Assembly: GCF_004000235.1 (NCBI RefSeq)
Contig: NZ_RCIO01000002.1
Location: forward strand, 575,501 to 639,500
From: Mesorhizobium sp. Z1-4
Lineage (GTDB): Bacteria; Pseudomonadota; Alphaproteobacteria; Rhizobiales; Rhizobiaceae
Length of the DNA: 64,000 nucleotides
Direction of reading: 5' to 3'
In this document: positions 10,222 to 17,524 of the stretch, one piece after another
How the letters are laid out: each line of letters opens with the position of its first letter
Position numbering within the stretch: position 1 is the stretch's first letter
Translations under genes and position numbers: made by a program
The notes under the pieces: generated by a model
What the model was told of the DNA's origin: nothing
The model's input: only the letters and a program-made list of their open reading frames with translations
Databases searched by the model: none

Positions 10222-11610
10222 ATGACCAATTATCTGAATAGTCTGAGTGATGTTATTGGCGACTTCTCAATTGATGAAGCTAGGTATGACAGAGTTCAGA
10301 TATCAATTACGGGTTTATCTGCGTCCGGCGAGACTAATACGCCAGAATTGATAAGGAGAGCTATTGGAAGGCCTCCTGAGATGCTGCCGGATAAAAGAAC
10401 TCCAGTGGATGCCAATCGTTGGGAGATGCCCTTTTTGGGCTCGCTCCAAGGATCCAGTCGCCGGAAGCGGAGTGCCGAATTTCGTACCCGGCGCAAGCAC
10501 ATGCTTCGCTATCCATCTGGTTTTCCACTTATCGGCGGAAAGATAGGGATTACTACAAGAAGTGACCCTAGCCATGGTCCATCAGAGTTTTGGCTTTCGG
10601 CTGACCTTGCACTAAATCCGACCCGTTTTATCCGACATAGCCTAGAGCGCGATCTAATAACTCAGTACCGCCGGGAAGGTTTCCAGTTTGAAGAGTATCA
10701 TTTCTTATCGCAGCGTCGTGGTCGCCATGAGGGCGAAGAGACAATCCTCGACGAGAACGATAACTGCTTAATAGGGGCAGTCGGACTGGTCACATTGCCG
10801 GGGCTCTTTCAGGAGGCGGCTGAAGCCTATGTCAGACAGGCTGTAGGGTTCGTTCTACAGCGAGTTCATCGGCACGCAGGTCATCAATACGAAATTATTG
10901 GCGACCCAACTTATAACCTGAAGACGGTAGAGACCTATTGGGAACGACGTAGCGATGATCCTATTGGCAAGGTGTTTCGGATTGCCCAGGTACTTTTCGC
11001 GCGAAACTACCGAGCAACTGCCGGTCTTCATCAACCAAAGGTGTCAATCTCTCGCATCGGAAATGCGATTGCTGTCGATGTGCCCGTCGGAACCGGGGCG
11101 CGTGCCAAAATCTATGCGAAAACCAACAAGCGCATCAGGTTTGAGATTACTCACGATCTGACCGAAGACTGCTCCTTTTTTACCGAAATTCCTGCCGGCC
11201 GTCACACCGCGAAAAACATGCAAACCATTCAGTCGATGATTACGGAATGTGCTGGCGATGCCTGTAAAAGGTTAAACGGTTTGATTAGGCCAGGCATGTT
11301 TACAAGATCGGATTTTTCGTGGGAGCTCATTGCGGAGATCGTGCGCGTAATGGATGCTGCTCCCGGCTCGGCCGAAAGGAAAAGCAGTCTCTTTGCGTTG
11401 CTGATGAGCACGGGAGGCGCAACGACTAACACGCCGATGTTCCGCCCAACTTTGGATTATCTGGTTCGCCGAGGCATTCTCGAGCTGAGCGGGCACGCGA
11501 TGCGGACGCTAACACAAAGGTATATGCCGATAATGGAGCTTACTGGGCAGCAGACGCCGTTTGATCAGTTACGCGAGCAGGCATCTGATAATATTCAGGA
11601 TGCTGAGTGA
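10222..11610 (+). CDS. Uncharacterised island protein with replication-protein-like motif
   Basis: 462 residues from the ATG at 10222 (the frame is open back to 10099, but that part reads like non-coding DNA and no ribosome site decides the start). The middle region contains RARAKIYAKT-like sequence, precisely AKIYAKTNKRIRFEITHDL at about residues 309-327; a Lys/Tyr/Lys followed by an R-x-R-x-E strand is seen in replication initiators of filamentous phages and rolling-circle plasmids. Other candidate catalytic motifs (His-hydrophobic-His, paired Tyr) were not securely found. The C-terminal 100 residues are predicted helical and could hold a winged helix (LDYLVRRGILELSGHAMRTLTQRY). GC is lower than in the chromosome. 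Function unassigned. Confidence 0.7.
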   Translation: MTNYLNSLSDVIGDFSIDEARYDRVQISITGLSASGETNTPELIRRAIGRPPEMLPDKRTPVDANRWEMPFLGSLQGSSRRKRSAEFRTRRKHMLRYPSGFPLIGGKIGITTRSDPSHGPSEFWLSADLALNPTRFIRHSLERDLITQYRREGFQFEEYHFLSQRRGRHEGEETILDENDNCLIGAVGLVTLPGLFQEAAEAYVRQAVGFVLQRVHRHAGHQYEIIGDPTYNLKTVETYWERRSDDPIGKVFRIAQVLFARNYRATAGLHQPKVSISRIGNAIAVDVPVGTGARAKIYAKTNKRIRFEITHDLTEDCSFFTEIPAGRHTAKNMQTIQSMITECAGDACKRLNGLIRPGMFTRSDFSWELIAEIVRVMDAAPGSAERKSSLFALLMSTGGATTNTPMFRPTLDYLVRRGILELSGHAMRTLTQRYMPIMELTGQQTPFDQLREQASDNIQDAE

Positions 11611-11660
11611 CTTTCTGCCAATCGCTGGTTTCAATTGGTATCTCGATCATGACCTCGGCA

Positions 11661-11672
11661 AAACCCGGGTTT
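11661..11672. repeat. Island palindrome, copy 2
   Basis: AAACCCGGGTTT, 12-bp perfect core; with the next base it matches the 13-mer shared by all three copies. It lies 50 bp after the stop codon of the 462-residue gene. The outer arms are less symmetric than in copies 1 and 3. Confidence 0.7.
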
Positions 11673-11759
11673 ACTGTCGCAATCGACCTGGCCCTTCGAC
11701 GGTTTCGATGTCGCCTGGATGATTGGATACCCGGACGATCACGCGGCAACAGAACAGCA

Positions 11760-11812
11760 ATTAGTGACGCAAATGTCGTCCATTAAGGGAAGCACACCAA
11801 AACGACACTAAT
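11760..11812. repeat. 53-bp repeat with inverted ends, copy A
   Basis: Starts ATTAGTGACG and ends CGACACTAAT, so its termini are inverted repeats with one mismatch. It matches copy B (11956-12008) at 48 of 53 positions in the same orientation. Five scattered differences show that the two copies have diverged. Confidence 0.8.
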
Positions 11813-11955
11813 GCGAAGCTAAACTGGCGTGAGTTGATCAGTCTCCGTGCAAACGTTCGGCGCGACAATGCCCTTCGATTACAGGGGCATTTCCGCCTCC
11901 GTTACCCGGACAGTCTGCGATGTCAGGTATGCTCGCCTGGCAGGCGGATACTGAA

Positions 11956-12008
11956 ATTAGTGTCGCAAATGTCGCTCATTAAGGGAAACACGCCAAAACG
12001 ACACTAAT
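11956..12008. repeat. 53-bp repeat with inverted ends, copy B
   Basis: Starts ATTAGTGTCG and ends CGACACTAAT, a perfect 10-bp inverted repeat at its termini. It is a direct repeat of copy A, with 143 bp between them. It ends 36 bp past the stop codon of the minus-strand HTH gene. Confidence 0.8.
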
Positions 12009-12044
12009 TTGGGCAGCGTTTTTGGTTTGCCCTGCGTTGCCGAG

Positions 12045-12434
12045 TTATGAGCCGCTTTCGCCACGGATGCTTTCCACAAGGCGCATAGCAAGCCGCGTCT
12101 GATCCTCATCTAAGTTGCGAATGGATGCAGCGAGCGCCGCCTGGGCTTCTTCCTTGCGTGAGTTCTGAAACGCCTCTTGATCATCCACAAGATGGACGAG
12201 CGTAGTTCCTAGCACACGCGATATTGCAAATAGCGTGTCGATCGGCGCGAGGCTCTGACCTCTCTCGATGTTCGAGATTGCCTCGACCGATTTAGACACA
12301 TCGCTGGCAAGCTGTGCCTGTGTGATATTGGCAGCCTTACGAGCAGCCTTGACCCTATACCCAATTCGTTTCTTGAGCTGCTCAAGTTCTTTGATCATCC
12401 CCGGAGCGTGGCTGCGTGGCGCATGGTAATCCAT
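12045..12434 (-). CDS. XRE/Cro-type HTH transcriptional regulator
   Basis: About 129 residues from the ATG at 12434 (an alternative ATG at 12398 gives 117; the frame is open further upstream but would overlap the divergent gene). The HTH_3 fold is clear at about residues 23-78: RVKAARKAANITQAQLASDVSKSVEAISNIERG, then LFAISRVLG. The C-terminal 40 residues are helical and may dimerise. It is divergent from the nuclease gene starting at 12534, with a 99-bp shared promoter region, so it probably represses itself and that gene, as many defence- and TA-linked XRE proteins do. That role is inferred from position. Confidence 0.85.
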   Translation of the reverse strand: MDYHAPRSHAPGMIKELEQLKKRIGYRVKAARKAANITQAQLASDVSKSVEAISNIERGQSLAPIDTLFAISRVLGTTLVHLVDDQEAFQNSRKEEAQAALAASIRNLDEDQTRLAMRLVESIRGESGS

Positions 12435-12533
12435 TGCGCTCAACTGCGTATTTGTCTTAACTACCGGAGTTGAACAACGGCCAACGCAACACAGCTGCCG
12501 TTCAATTGCGTGTGGAGCAGCCGAGAGGCCGCA

Positions 12534-13781
12534 ATGCGCCTCCAACTGTCTAACTCCTCCCACCAAAGCGAGCCTATGCACTCATTGATCTTCTCTGGAG
12601 CCGAGCCCGCTTCGCCCAAGTGGCTCAATCGCACCTCTCTGGCTGCACGCAATTCTGAGAAAGACGAGAACTGGCTTCAGCAGACGCTGTTTAGCCACCC
12701 TGAGCTAATTCCGATCAGGGAGATCAACCCGGGCGCTTCCGGCTTCGTGCCGATCTGTCGCGAGCTAACCATTCCGAAGGCTGGAGGCAGTGTTTATCTG
12801 GACGTTTTCGGGGTGACGCCTGAGGGCAAACTTGTTCTCGTAGAGTGCAAGCTATGGCGGAACCCGCAGGCACGGCGTGAGGTTGTGGCTCAGATACTCG
12901 AATATGCCTCGTTGGTGCGGCAATGGTCGTTCGGCGATCTAACGGCGCGTGTGAAGTCGCGCATCAAATCCGAGGCAGCCAACCCGATCTTCGAAGTAGT
13001 GTCTTCGTACCACCCTGAACTAGATGAGGGACGCTTCGTGGATGCCGTCGATGCGTCCCTGCGCACAGGCGACTTCGTGCTGATCATCGCCGGTGACGGT
13101 ATCCGTTCCGATATCCACGCCATTGCAGATCACCTGAACCAATCAAGCGGCCTGACTTCGCGCATGGCGCTCGTGGAGTTCCAGCTTTGGGAGAATGACA
13201 GGAATGATTTGGTCATTGTTCCATCGGTCCCGCTGCGAACTGAGGTTGTTCAGCACCGTATCTTCGTCACCGACGACGGCCGGCCAATTTCGTTTGAAAT
13301 GGCAGCAAACAGCGACGATGAGACCGAAGCCATTGTCGATCCCAGCAGGAATGCCTCTAAATCGGCCGAGAAAGCCTTCTGGCAGGCGTTCATAGATCAG
13401 GCCGAGTACGACCACCCGGACCAACCCAAGCCTCGCCACGGGGGTCATGGCTGGGTTCGCATGGCCATGCCCGAACCTGCCGGCTGGATTACGGCATTCC
13501 GCACCAAGGAGGGACGCGGAGGGCTCTTTATCCGGTTCAGGGGAGACGAGGGCGAACAGGCCGTTGCGGAAATCGCGGCAGCAAAGGTTCAACTCGAAGA
13601 CGACATTGGTCATCAACTGAACATCGAGACCAAGAACCAAAACCCGTACGAGGCTGTAGTCTCAATCAACTTCGCAGGCCCAGCGGGCGACGATGCCTCG
13701 TTCCTTGCATGGCTTTTACGGACTTCAAACGCGGTGTCCATGACGTTCCGACCGTTCTTGAGCCAATTGGCTACCAACTGA
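12534..13781 (+). CDS. PD-(D/E)XK nuclease-like protein
   Basis: 415 residues. The start at 12534 is chosen because GAGAGG lies 5 bases upstream; a GTG at 12510 and an ATG at 12576 are alternatives. Residues 85-125 carry a PD-(D/E)XK core: D90 in VYLDVFGV, then E104-x-K106 in LVLVECKLW, followed by a helix REVVAQILEYA with the Q typical of this superfamily. The C-terminal part (about 280-415, starting AEKAFWQAFIDQAEY) resembles the DUF4268-like domain found after such nucleases. Proteins of this layout occur in defence islands and as stand-alone restriction-like enzymes. It is divergent from an XRE regulator and followed 58 bp later by an M15-like gene. The actual substrate is unknown. Confidence 0.78.
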   Translation: MRLQLSNSSHQSEPMHSLIFSGAEPASPKWLNRTSLAARNSEKDENWLQQTLFSHPELIPIREINPGASGFVPICRELTIPKAGGSVYLDVFGVTPEGKLVLVECKLWRNPQARREVVAQILEYASLVRQWSFGDLTARVKSRIKSEAANPIFEVVSSYHPELDEGRFVDAVDASLRTGDFVLIIAGDGIRSDIHAIADHLNQSSGLTSRMALVEFQLWENDRNDLVIVPSVPLRTEVVQHRIFVTDDGRPISFEMAANSDDETEAIVDPSRNASKSAEKAFWQAFIDQAEYDHPDQPKPRHGGHGWVRMAMPEPAGWITAFRTKEGRGGLFIRFRGDEGEQAVAEIAAAKVQLEDDIGHQLNIETKNQNPYEAVVSINFAGPAGDDASFLAWLLRTSNAVSMTFRPFLSQLATN

Positions 13782-13839
13782 GCATCTACGCACAAAACCA
13801 AGAACATCACTAAGACAAAATCTGCGGGTACCAATCATC

Positions 13840-14385
13840 ATGAAGGATGTTTTTTGGCAGCTCGACAAACTTGGCCGCACGCGGCTCTCGGAACATTTCC
13901 AGTTTCGTCAATTCATTTACTCCGAGATCGCCGCCGCCTTCGGAATTCCGAACATCCCAGATGATCCCCAACTAGCCATCCAAACGGGCACGAAGCTCTG
14001 CGAGGAAATCCTGGAACCGATCATCGCCGCGTTAGGCCCAATCATCATTCGATCCGGGTTCCGCAGTGCAAAGCTCAATCGGTTTGGCAATGAAAACGGC
14101 CTGATGTGCGCCGCTAACGAAAAGAACTTCGCCTATCATATTTGGGATCACCGCGATGCAGACGGGAACGCTGGGGCTGCCGCCTGCATCATTGTACCGG
14201 CGCTCAATGAAGGCAGTGCCGGGCTTTCGTCCTGGCGGGACTTGGCCAATTGGATCGATGGCAATCTCAACTACCACCGGCTGACATTCTTCGCACGAGA
14301 CAACGCCTTCAATATCGGCTGGCACGAGAACCCGCGCCGCGAAATTTACTCGCGCACCCCAGAGCCGCACTGGTTCAAGAGGTAG
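13840..14385 (+). CDS. M15-peptidase-like protein with an altered zinc ligand
   Basis: 181 residues. The N-terminal pattern FQFRQFIYSEIAAAFGIPN, LEPIIAALG and SGFRSAKLN (72-80) matches the peptidase M15A / D-Ala-D-Ala carboxypeptidase fold used by phage endolysins. In that family zinc is held by His, Asp (in G-x-A-x-D) and His. Here the candidates are H100, C116 (GAAACIIVP) and H162 (GWHENP), so the Asp position appears to be Cys. It may use a changed metal site or have another role such as a modified-substrate sensor. No holin or spanin gene is adjacent. It follows the PD-(D/E)XK gene by 58 bp and is probably co-transcribed. Confidence 0.65.
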   Translation: MKDVFWQLDKLGRTRLSEHFQFRQFIYSEIAAAFGIPNIPDDPQLAIQTGTKLCEEILEPIIAALGPIIIRSGFRSAKLNRFGNENGLMCAANEKNFAYHIWDHRDADGNAGAAACIIVPALNEGSAGLSSWRDLANWIDGNLNYHRLTFFARDNAFNIGWHENPRREIYSRTPEPHWFKR

Positions 14386-14407
14386 CATTGAAGCCGCTGT
14401 GCGTGGG

Positions 14408-14429
14408 CGAATAAACCCGGGTTTATTCG
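14408..14429. repeat. Island palindrome, copy 3
   Basis: Perfect 22-bp palindrome centred on AAACCCGGGTTT with arms CGAAT/ATTCG. It lies 22 bp after the M15-like gene and between convergent genes (the SRAP gene ends at 14492 on the other strand). Confidence 0.75.
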
Positions 14430-14491
14430 AGCCAGTGGCATTTCGTTAGTAGCTGATGGAATGCCGGCATTCTCGAATGCCCTGACTATTG

Positions 14492-15160
14492 TCACCCAGT
14501 CTTCTGGATCAGCTCGCGCCCCTCAGACGTGTTTTTATTCACTTCTCGACCGACGCGGTGAAAAATCAGTTCGCTGTCTAGGTTGCGATTAAGCAAGGGT
14601 TTCAGGTCGTCGGGTGGAGTGTCAGGATCGAGCCATTCGTCGTATGCGTCTTCGTCAAGAATGACCGGCTGCCGGTCGTGGAGCTGACTGAGTGGCTCTG
14701 CGGCAGGCATGGTCAGTACTGTACAGCTCGTAATGTCGAGCGTCTTGTTGTGCGCCCATAGGCCAGCGAATGAAAAGGGAGCGGTTTCGGGCAGATGGAT
14801 GAACCAAGGATCGCGCCCTCCGTCCTCAGCCTTCGTCCACTCATAGAAGCCGGATGCGGGTATGAGGCAGCGCCGCTTCTGCCAGGCGTCACGGAACGCG
14901 GACTTGGCGTCGGCAGTTTCGGATCGCGCATTGAACAATGGGAGCTTCGGCTTTTCCTTTGCCCAAAAGGGCACTAGCCACCACATCCCTTCCATCACCT
15001 GGTAGCTACCATCGCCAACATTGACAACGAACTCGACGGGATCGGTAGGCGCGATGTTGTAGTGCGCTTCTGTATTGCGTCCGCGCTCTTCAGAAGGAAG
15101 GAGCGAGTACATCCCGTGGATGTCGGACCAAGTGTGAAACCGGGTAAAGCGACCGCACAT
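14492..15160 (-). CDS. SRAP-domain protein (HMCES/YedK family)
   Basis: 222 residues. SRAP proteins form a thiazolidine crosslink with abasic sites in single-stranded DNA through Cys2 after removal of Met1. All key residues are present: MCGRF at the N-terminus (C2), N77 in FNARSE, E107 in SGFYEW and H161 in LHDRQPVIL. Chromosomal copies are common, but this one lies in the island with a short hypothetical gene just upstream (31 bp gap), so the two are likely co-transcribed. It could protect single-stranded intermediates of the element or serve as repair cargo; that is inference. Confidence 0.93.
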   Translation of the reverse strand: MCGRFTRFHTWSDIHGMYSLLPSEERGRNTEAHYNIAPTDPVEFVVNVGDGSYQVMEGMWWLVPFWAKEKPKLPLFNARSETADAKSAFRDAWQKRRCLIPASGFYEWTKAEDGGRDPWFIHLPETAPFSFAGLWAHNKTLDITSCTVLTMPAAEPLSQLHDRQPVILDEDAYDEWLDPDTPPDDLKPLLNRNLDSELIFHRVGREVNKNTSEGRELIQKTG

Positions 15161-15190
15161 CGAGCTATCGTATCCCTGACCGGTTGCTGA

Positions 15191-15559
15191 TCAAGTGCGT
15201 TCCACCCAGCTGCGCCGCCGCTGCACATATCGGTTCCGAGGCTGGGCTGCCTTAAGCGCATCAAACGCCGCGCGGGCGACAATGGTACTTCGGGCCCAAG
15301 CCACTATCGCAACGATGTTGTCGCCCTTATCCAACTCGTAAATGCACGACCCCGACGAATAGAGGTCTACGTTGAAGTGGCGTTCAGGACCCGTCGCAGG
15401 TGGCCTGCTGCTTCGGCTTATTTTCGCCAGCATTCTTGCCGTGTCCGACCTAATGGTAACGGTCTCACGCTTCGCTGCATGTGCATCGAGCAGGTCTGCT
15501 AACTGGTCAAGCGATTGCCACTGGCGCAACGCCGCCTCCTCCGTGATCGACGGAGGCAT
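15191..15559 (-). CDS. Small hypothetical protein upstream of SRAP gene
   Basis: 122 residues from an ATG at 15559 (a TTG at 15586 would add nine). The N-terminal part is helical (EEAALRQWQSLDQLADLLDAHAAKRETVTI); the C-terminal part is basic (RNRYVQRRRSWVERT) and may bind nucleic acid. I do not recognise a family. It ends 30 bp before the SRAP start on the same strand. The start is uncertain because no good ribosome site is visible. Confidence 0.5.
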   Translation of the reverse strand: MPPSITEEAALRQWQSLDQLADLLDAHAAKRETVTIRSDTARMLAKISRSSRPPATGPERHFNVDLYSSGSCIYELDKGDNIVAIVAWARSTIVARAAFDALKAAQPRNRYVQRRRSWVERT

Positions 15560-15740
15560 AAGACTAGGAAAATATCCCTCGCGCAAGACTGACCAGTCAG
15601 CTTGGAATGCCTAGCGAAGCTTTTTCGGTTTGGGATGATCGCCGAACCTCTGAACCGCAGCTTGGAGGTCGACCGTGCAATTTGGTAGTGCGAAATATTC
15701 GAGGTACCAATCAACTATTCGCTGCTTGAGGATGATGCCG

Positions 15741-16247
15741 ATGAAAGCGCGCCTGCTTCTCTTTTCCATGCTTTGGTTTCTTGCCTCGCTGTCGCTTAGT
15801 AGCGCTTGCGCGCGAGCAGATGAGCTTGTCTACAAAAACTCCCGCTTTGGAACTGAGATGTGGATACCCACCGAGCTATTCACAACAATAGGGGCGACAC
15901 CGTTCAACGGGGACGGCATCACCCTTGAAAATGGGAATGGCGCCGAACTCCGAATTTTCGGGTCCCATTTGGTCCTCGCCGACAACGCACAAGAGATGCT
16001 CGCAATTCACGTAGAGTGGCGGGAAGAGGATGGCGACACGGTTACCTACGCGCGCGCCGGAAGAGACTGGTTCGTGATTTCCGGACTTGAAGGGGGATCA
16101 ATCTTCTATGAAAGGCACGAAATCGTCGATCAGATCGTGCATTCTGCTACGCTCCTCTACCCCAAAGAAGACAAGCACAATTTTGCGGCTCTGGTGGAAA
16201 CGCTCGCGGATCGCCTTGGGGTTGTTGGAAGCGTATCGCAACCATAA
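15741..16247 (+). CDS. Small secreted hypothetical protein
   Basis: 168 residues from the ATG at 15741, chosen because GAGG lies nine bases upstream and the N-terminus MKARLLLFSMLWFLASLSLSS then reads as a signal peptide (ATGs at 15732 and 15735 are alternatives). The mature region is about 145 residues, with a beta-rich look (YKNSRFGTEMWIPTELF, GAELRIFGSHL) and no recognised domain. Similar small exported proteins of unknown role occur in rhizobial genomes. It lies alone between the SRAP pair and the resolvase gene. Confidence 0.6.
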   Translation: MKARLLLFSMLWFLASLSLSSACARADELVYKNSRFGTEMWIPTELFTTIGATPFNGDGITLENGNGAELRIFGSHLVLADNAQEMLAIHVEWREEDGDTVTYARAGRDWFVISGLEGGSIFYERHEIVDQIVHSATLLYPKEDKHNFAALVETLADRLGVVGSVSQP

Positions 16248-16339
16248 AGGTTGCCTGAATAATTCTCGCAAGAGCCCGCTTCAATGGGACATCATCTGTG
16301 AAGCCAAGAGTGTCTCATGAAAATCATCATTGTATTTTG

Positions 16340-16368
16340 AGACAGATGTCTTATTATGTCTTAAAGAC
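16340..16368. promoter_or_regulatory. Candidate res-like or operator site upstream of serine recombinase
   Basis: Two short inverted repeats in tandem, AGACAGATGTCT (16340-16351) and GTCTTAAAGAC (16358-16368), the second ending two bases before the recombinase start. Resolvases often bind paired inverted sites directly upstream of their own gene, serving as both recombination site and operator. Confidence 0.4.
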
Positions 16369-16370
16369 TA

Positions 16371-16943
16371 ATGGGACAAACTGACATGCTCATCGGATAC
16401 GCTCGCACTTCCACTGTCGATCAAGAAGCGGGCATTGAAGCACAACGTCGCGACCTACAATCGTGCGGTGCTGAAAAACTCTTCTCAGAGCAAGTGTCGT
16501 CGGTCGCGCGTCGAGACCAACTAGAGGCTGCGCTGGAGTTTGCGCGGGAGGGCGACACTCTAGTGGTGACCAAGTTGGACCGCCTAGCGCGATCGACCTC
16601 ACACCTCCTCAGTATTCTTGATACACTTGAAACCAAAGGGGTCGCACTTCGCATTCTCGATTTCGGAGGTGCGTCCGTCGATACGAAGTCTCCAACAGGC
16701 AAGCTCATGTTGACGATGTTTGGAGCGATGGCTCAGTTCGAGCGCGAGATGATGCTTGAGCGCCAGCGCGAGGGCATCGCGAAAGCTAAGCGCGAAGGGA
16801 AATACAAAGGCAGAAAACCAACCGCGCGGGCAAAGCGGCAGGATGTGATCCGACTAAAGGGAGAAGGAGTACGAGCTTCCGACATCGCAAAGCGTTTGGG
16901 CATCGGGCGCGCGTCAGTGTATCGAATACTTGATGGTAATTAA
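16371..16943 (+). CDS. Serine recombinase (resolvase/invertase family)
   Basis: 190 residues, normal for small serine recombinases. The N-terminal catalytic domain has Y10-A-R-T-S14 with S14 as the nucleophile, then IEAQRRDL, VVTKLDRLARS, GKLMLTMFGAMAQFERE and the helix-E basic stretch ERQREGIAKAKREG. A C-terminal HTH (about 148-188, DIAKRLGIGRASVYRIL) completes the family. It resembles Tn3-type resolvases and DNA invertases. No Tn3 transposase is present and no invertible segment is evident, so it is either a resolvase for element multimers or a remnant of another mobile element. Confidence 0.93.
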   Translation: MGQTDMLIGYARTSTVDQEAGIEAQRRDLQSCGAEKLFSEQVSSVARRDQLEAALEFAREGDTLVVTKLDRLARSTSHLLSILDTLETKGVALRILDFGGASVDTKSPTGKLMLTMFGAMAQFEREMMLERQREGIAKAKREGKYKGRKPTARAKRQDVIRLKGEGVRASDIAKRLGIGRASVYRILDGN

Positions 16944-16966
16944 TATGATGCCGTTGATGAATTCCG

Positions 16967-17524
16967 TTAGTTCCGGCCGAAAACGTAGTGCTCATATAGC
17001 GCGCCAATAAAAGTAACGAGCGTGCCAAAGCCCCAAACAAATAAGAGTGCGAGCTCCGGCGGGCCTCCCCATGAGACAGGCCCAAACGGGGTCTCAAATT
17101 GAAAGTGCAGCTGCGCGGGCATGATAAGAAGGAGACCCGCGCTAATACACGCAATAAATAGCCGCCGAAACATAAAGCCCCGATCGAAAAGACGAAAAAT
17201 CAAGTGGACAATTGCGGTAAACGCTAAAGAAATAGCTGAAGCAAAAATAAAGGAAACGCCAATTTCATATAAAAGTATTAGCAAAGCGAAAATAAATGTA
17301 CCCGCTAGTATAGTATTGTTAATAGTAATCCAATGAAGTTTTTTCCCATCTTTGACCCAATACCATACAAGAAGCTCAACCGCTGACCGCTCGGCTCCAT
17401 CCTTTATTTCAGTGAGGCGATTTCGAAAGATTTCAGTACGCTCAAATTCATCAAGATGCTCAATATCGTTATAAATCTCTTCGGCCCTTAAGTGCCAATT
17501 TCTACGCTTCCATTCACTGTGCAC
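16967..17524 (-). CDS. Multi-pass membrane protein, last gene of unknown three-gene operon
   Basis: 185 residues. A charged N-terminal part of about 60 residues (MHSEWKRRNWHLRAEEIYND...) is followed by four likely membrane segments near 66-86, 88-110, 118-138 and 155-180. The coding DNA is AT-rich against the neighbouring chromosome. Its start overlaps the end of the 118-residue gene by 11 bp, so translation is probably coupled. No family recognised. A small polytopic membrane protein at the end of an overlapping operon is the arrangement of many abortive-infection effectors, but that is only analogy. Confidence 0.75.
   Translation of the reverse strand: MHSEWKRRNWHLRAEEIYNDIEHLDEFERTEIFRNRLTEIKDGAERSAVELLVWYWVKDGKKLHWITINNTILAGTFIFALLILLYEIGVSFIFASAISLAFTAIVHLIFRLFDRGFMFRRLFIACISAGLLLIMPAQLHFQFETPFGPVSWGGPPELALLFVWGFGTLVTFIGALYEHYVFGRN

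Larger units (their letters stand above)
11611..12044. other. Non-coding block with island repeats
   Basis: 434 bp between the 462-residue gene and the minus-strand HTH regulator, with no convincing gene. It holds palindrome copy 2 (11661-11672) and two 53-bp repeats with inverted ends (11760-11812 and 11956-12008) separated by 143 bp. The concentration of structured repeats suggests a recombination site, an origin or the scar of a lost element. Confidence 0.6.

Noticed and set aside
11540..11749. Small minus-strand open frame reading MIEIPIETSDWQKV internally
   Set aside because: It overlaps the 3' end of the 462-residue gene and runs through palindrome copy 2, with no ribosome site; probably chance.
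9636..14429. The three palindromes as a CRISPR-like or REP array
   Set aside because: They are kilobases apart with genes between and have no regular spacers or adjacent cas or REP-transposase genes.
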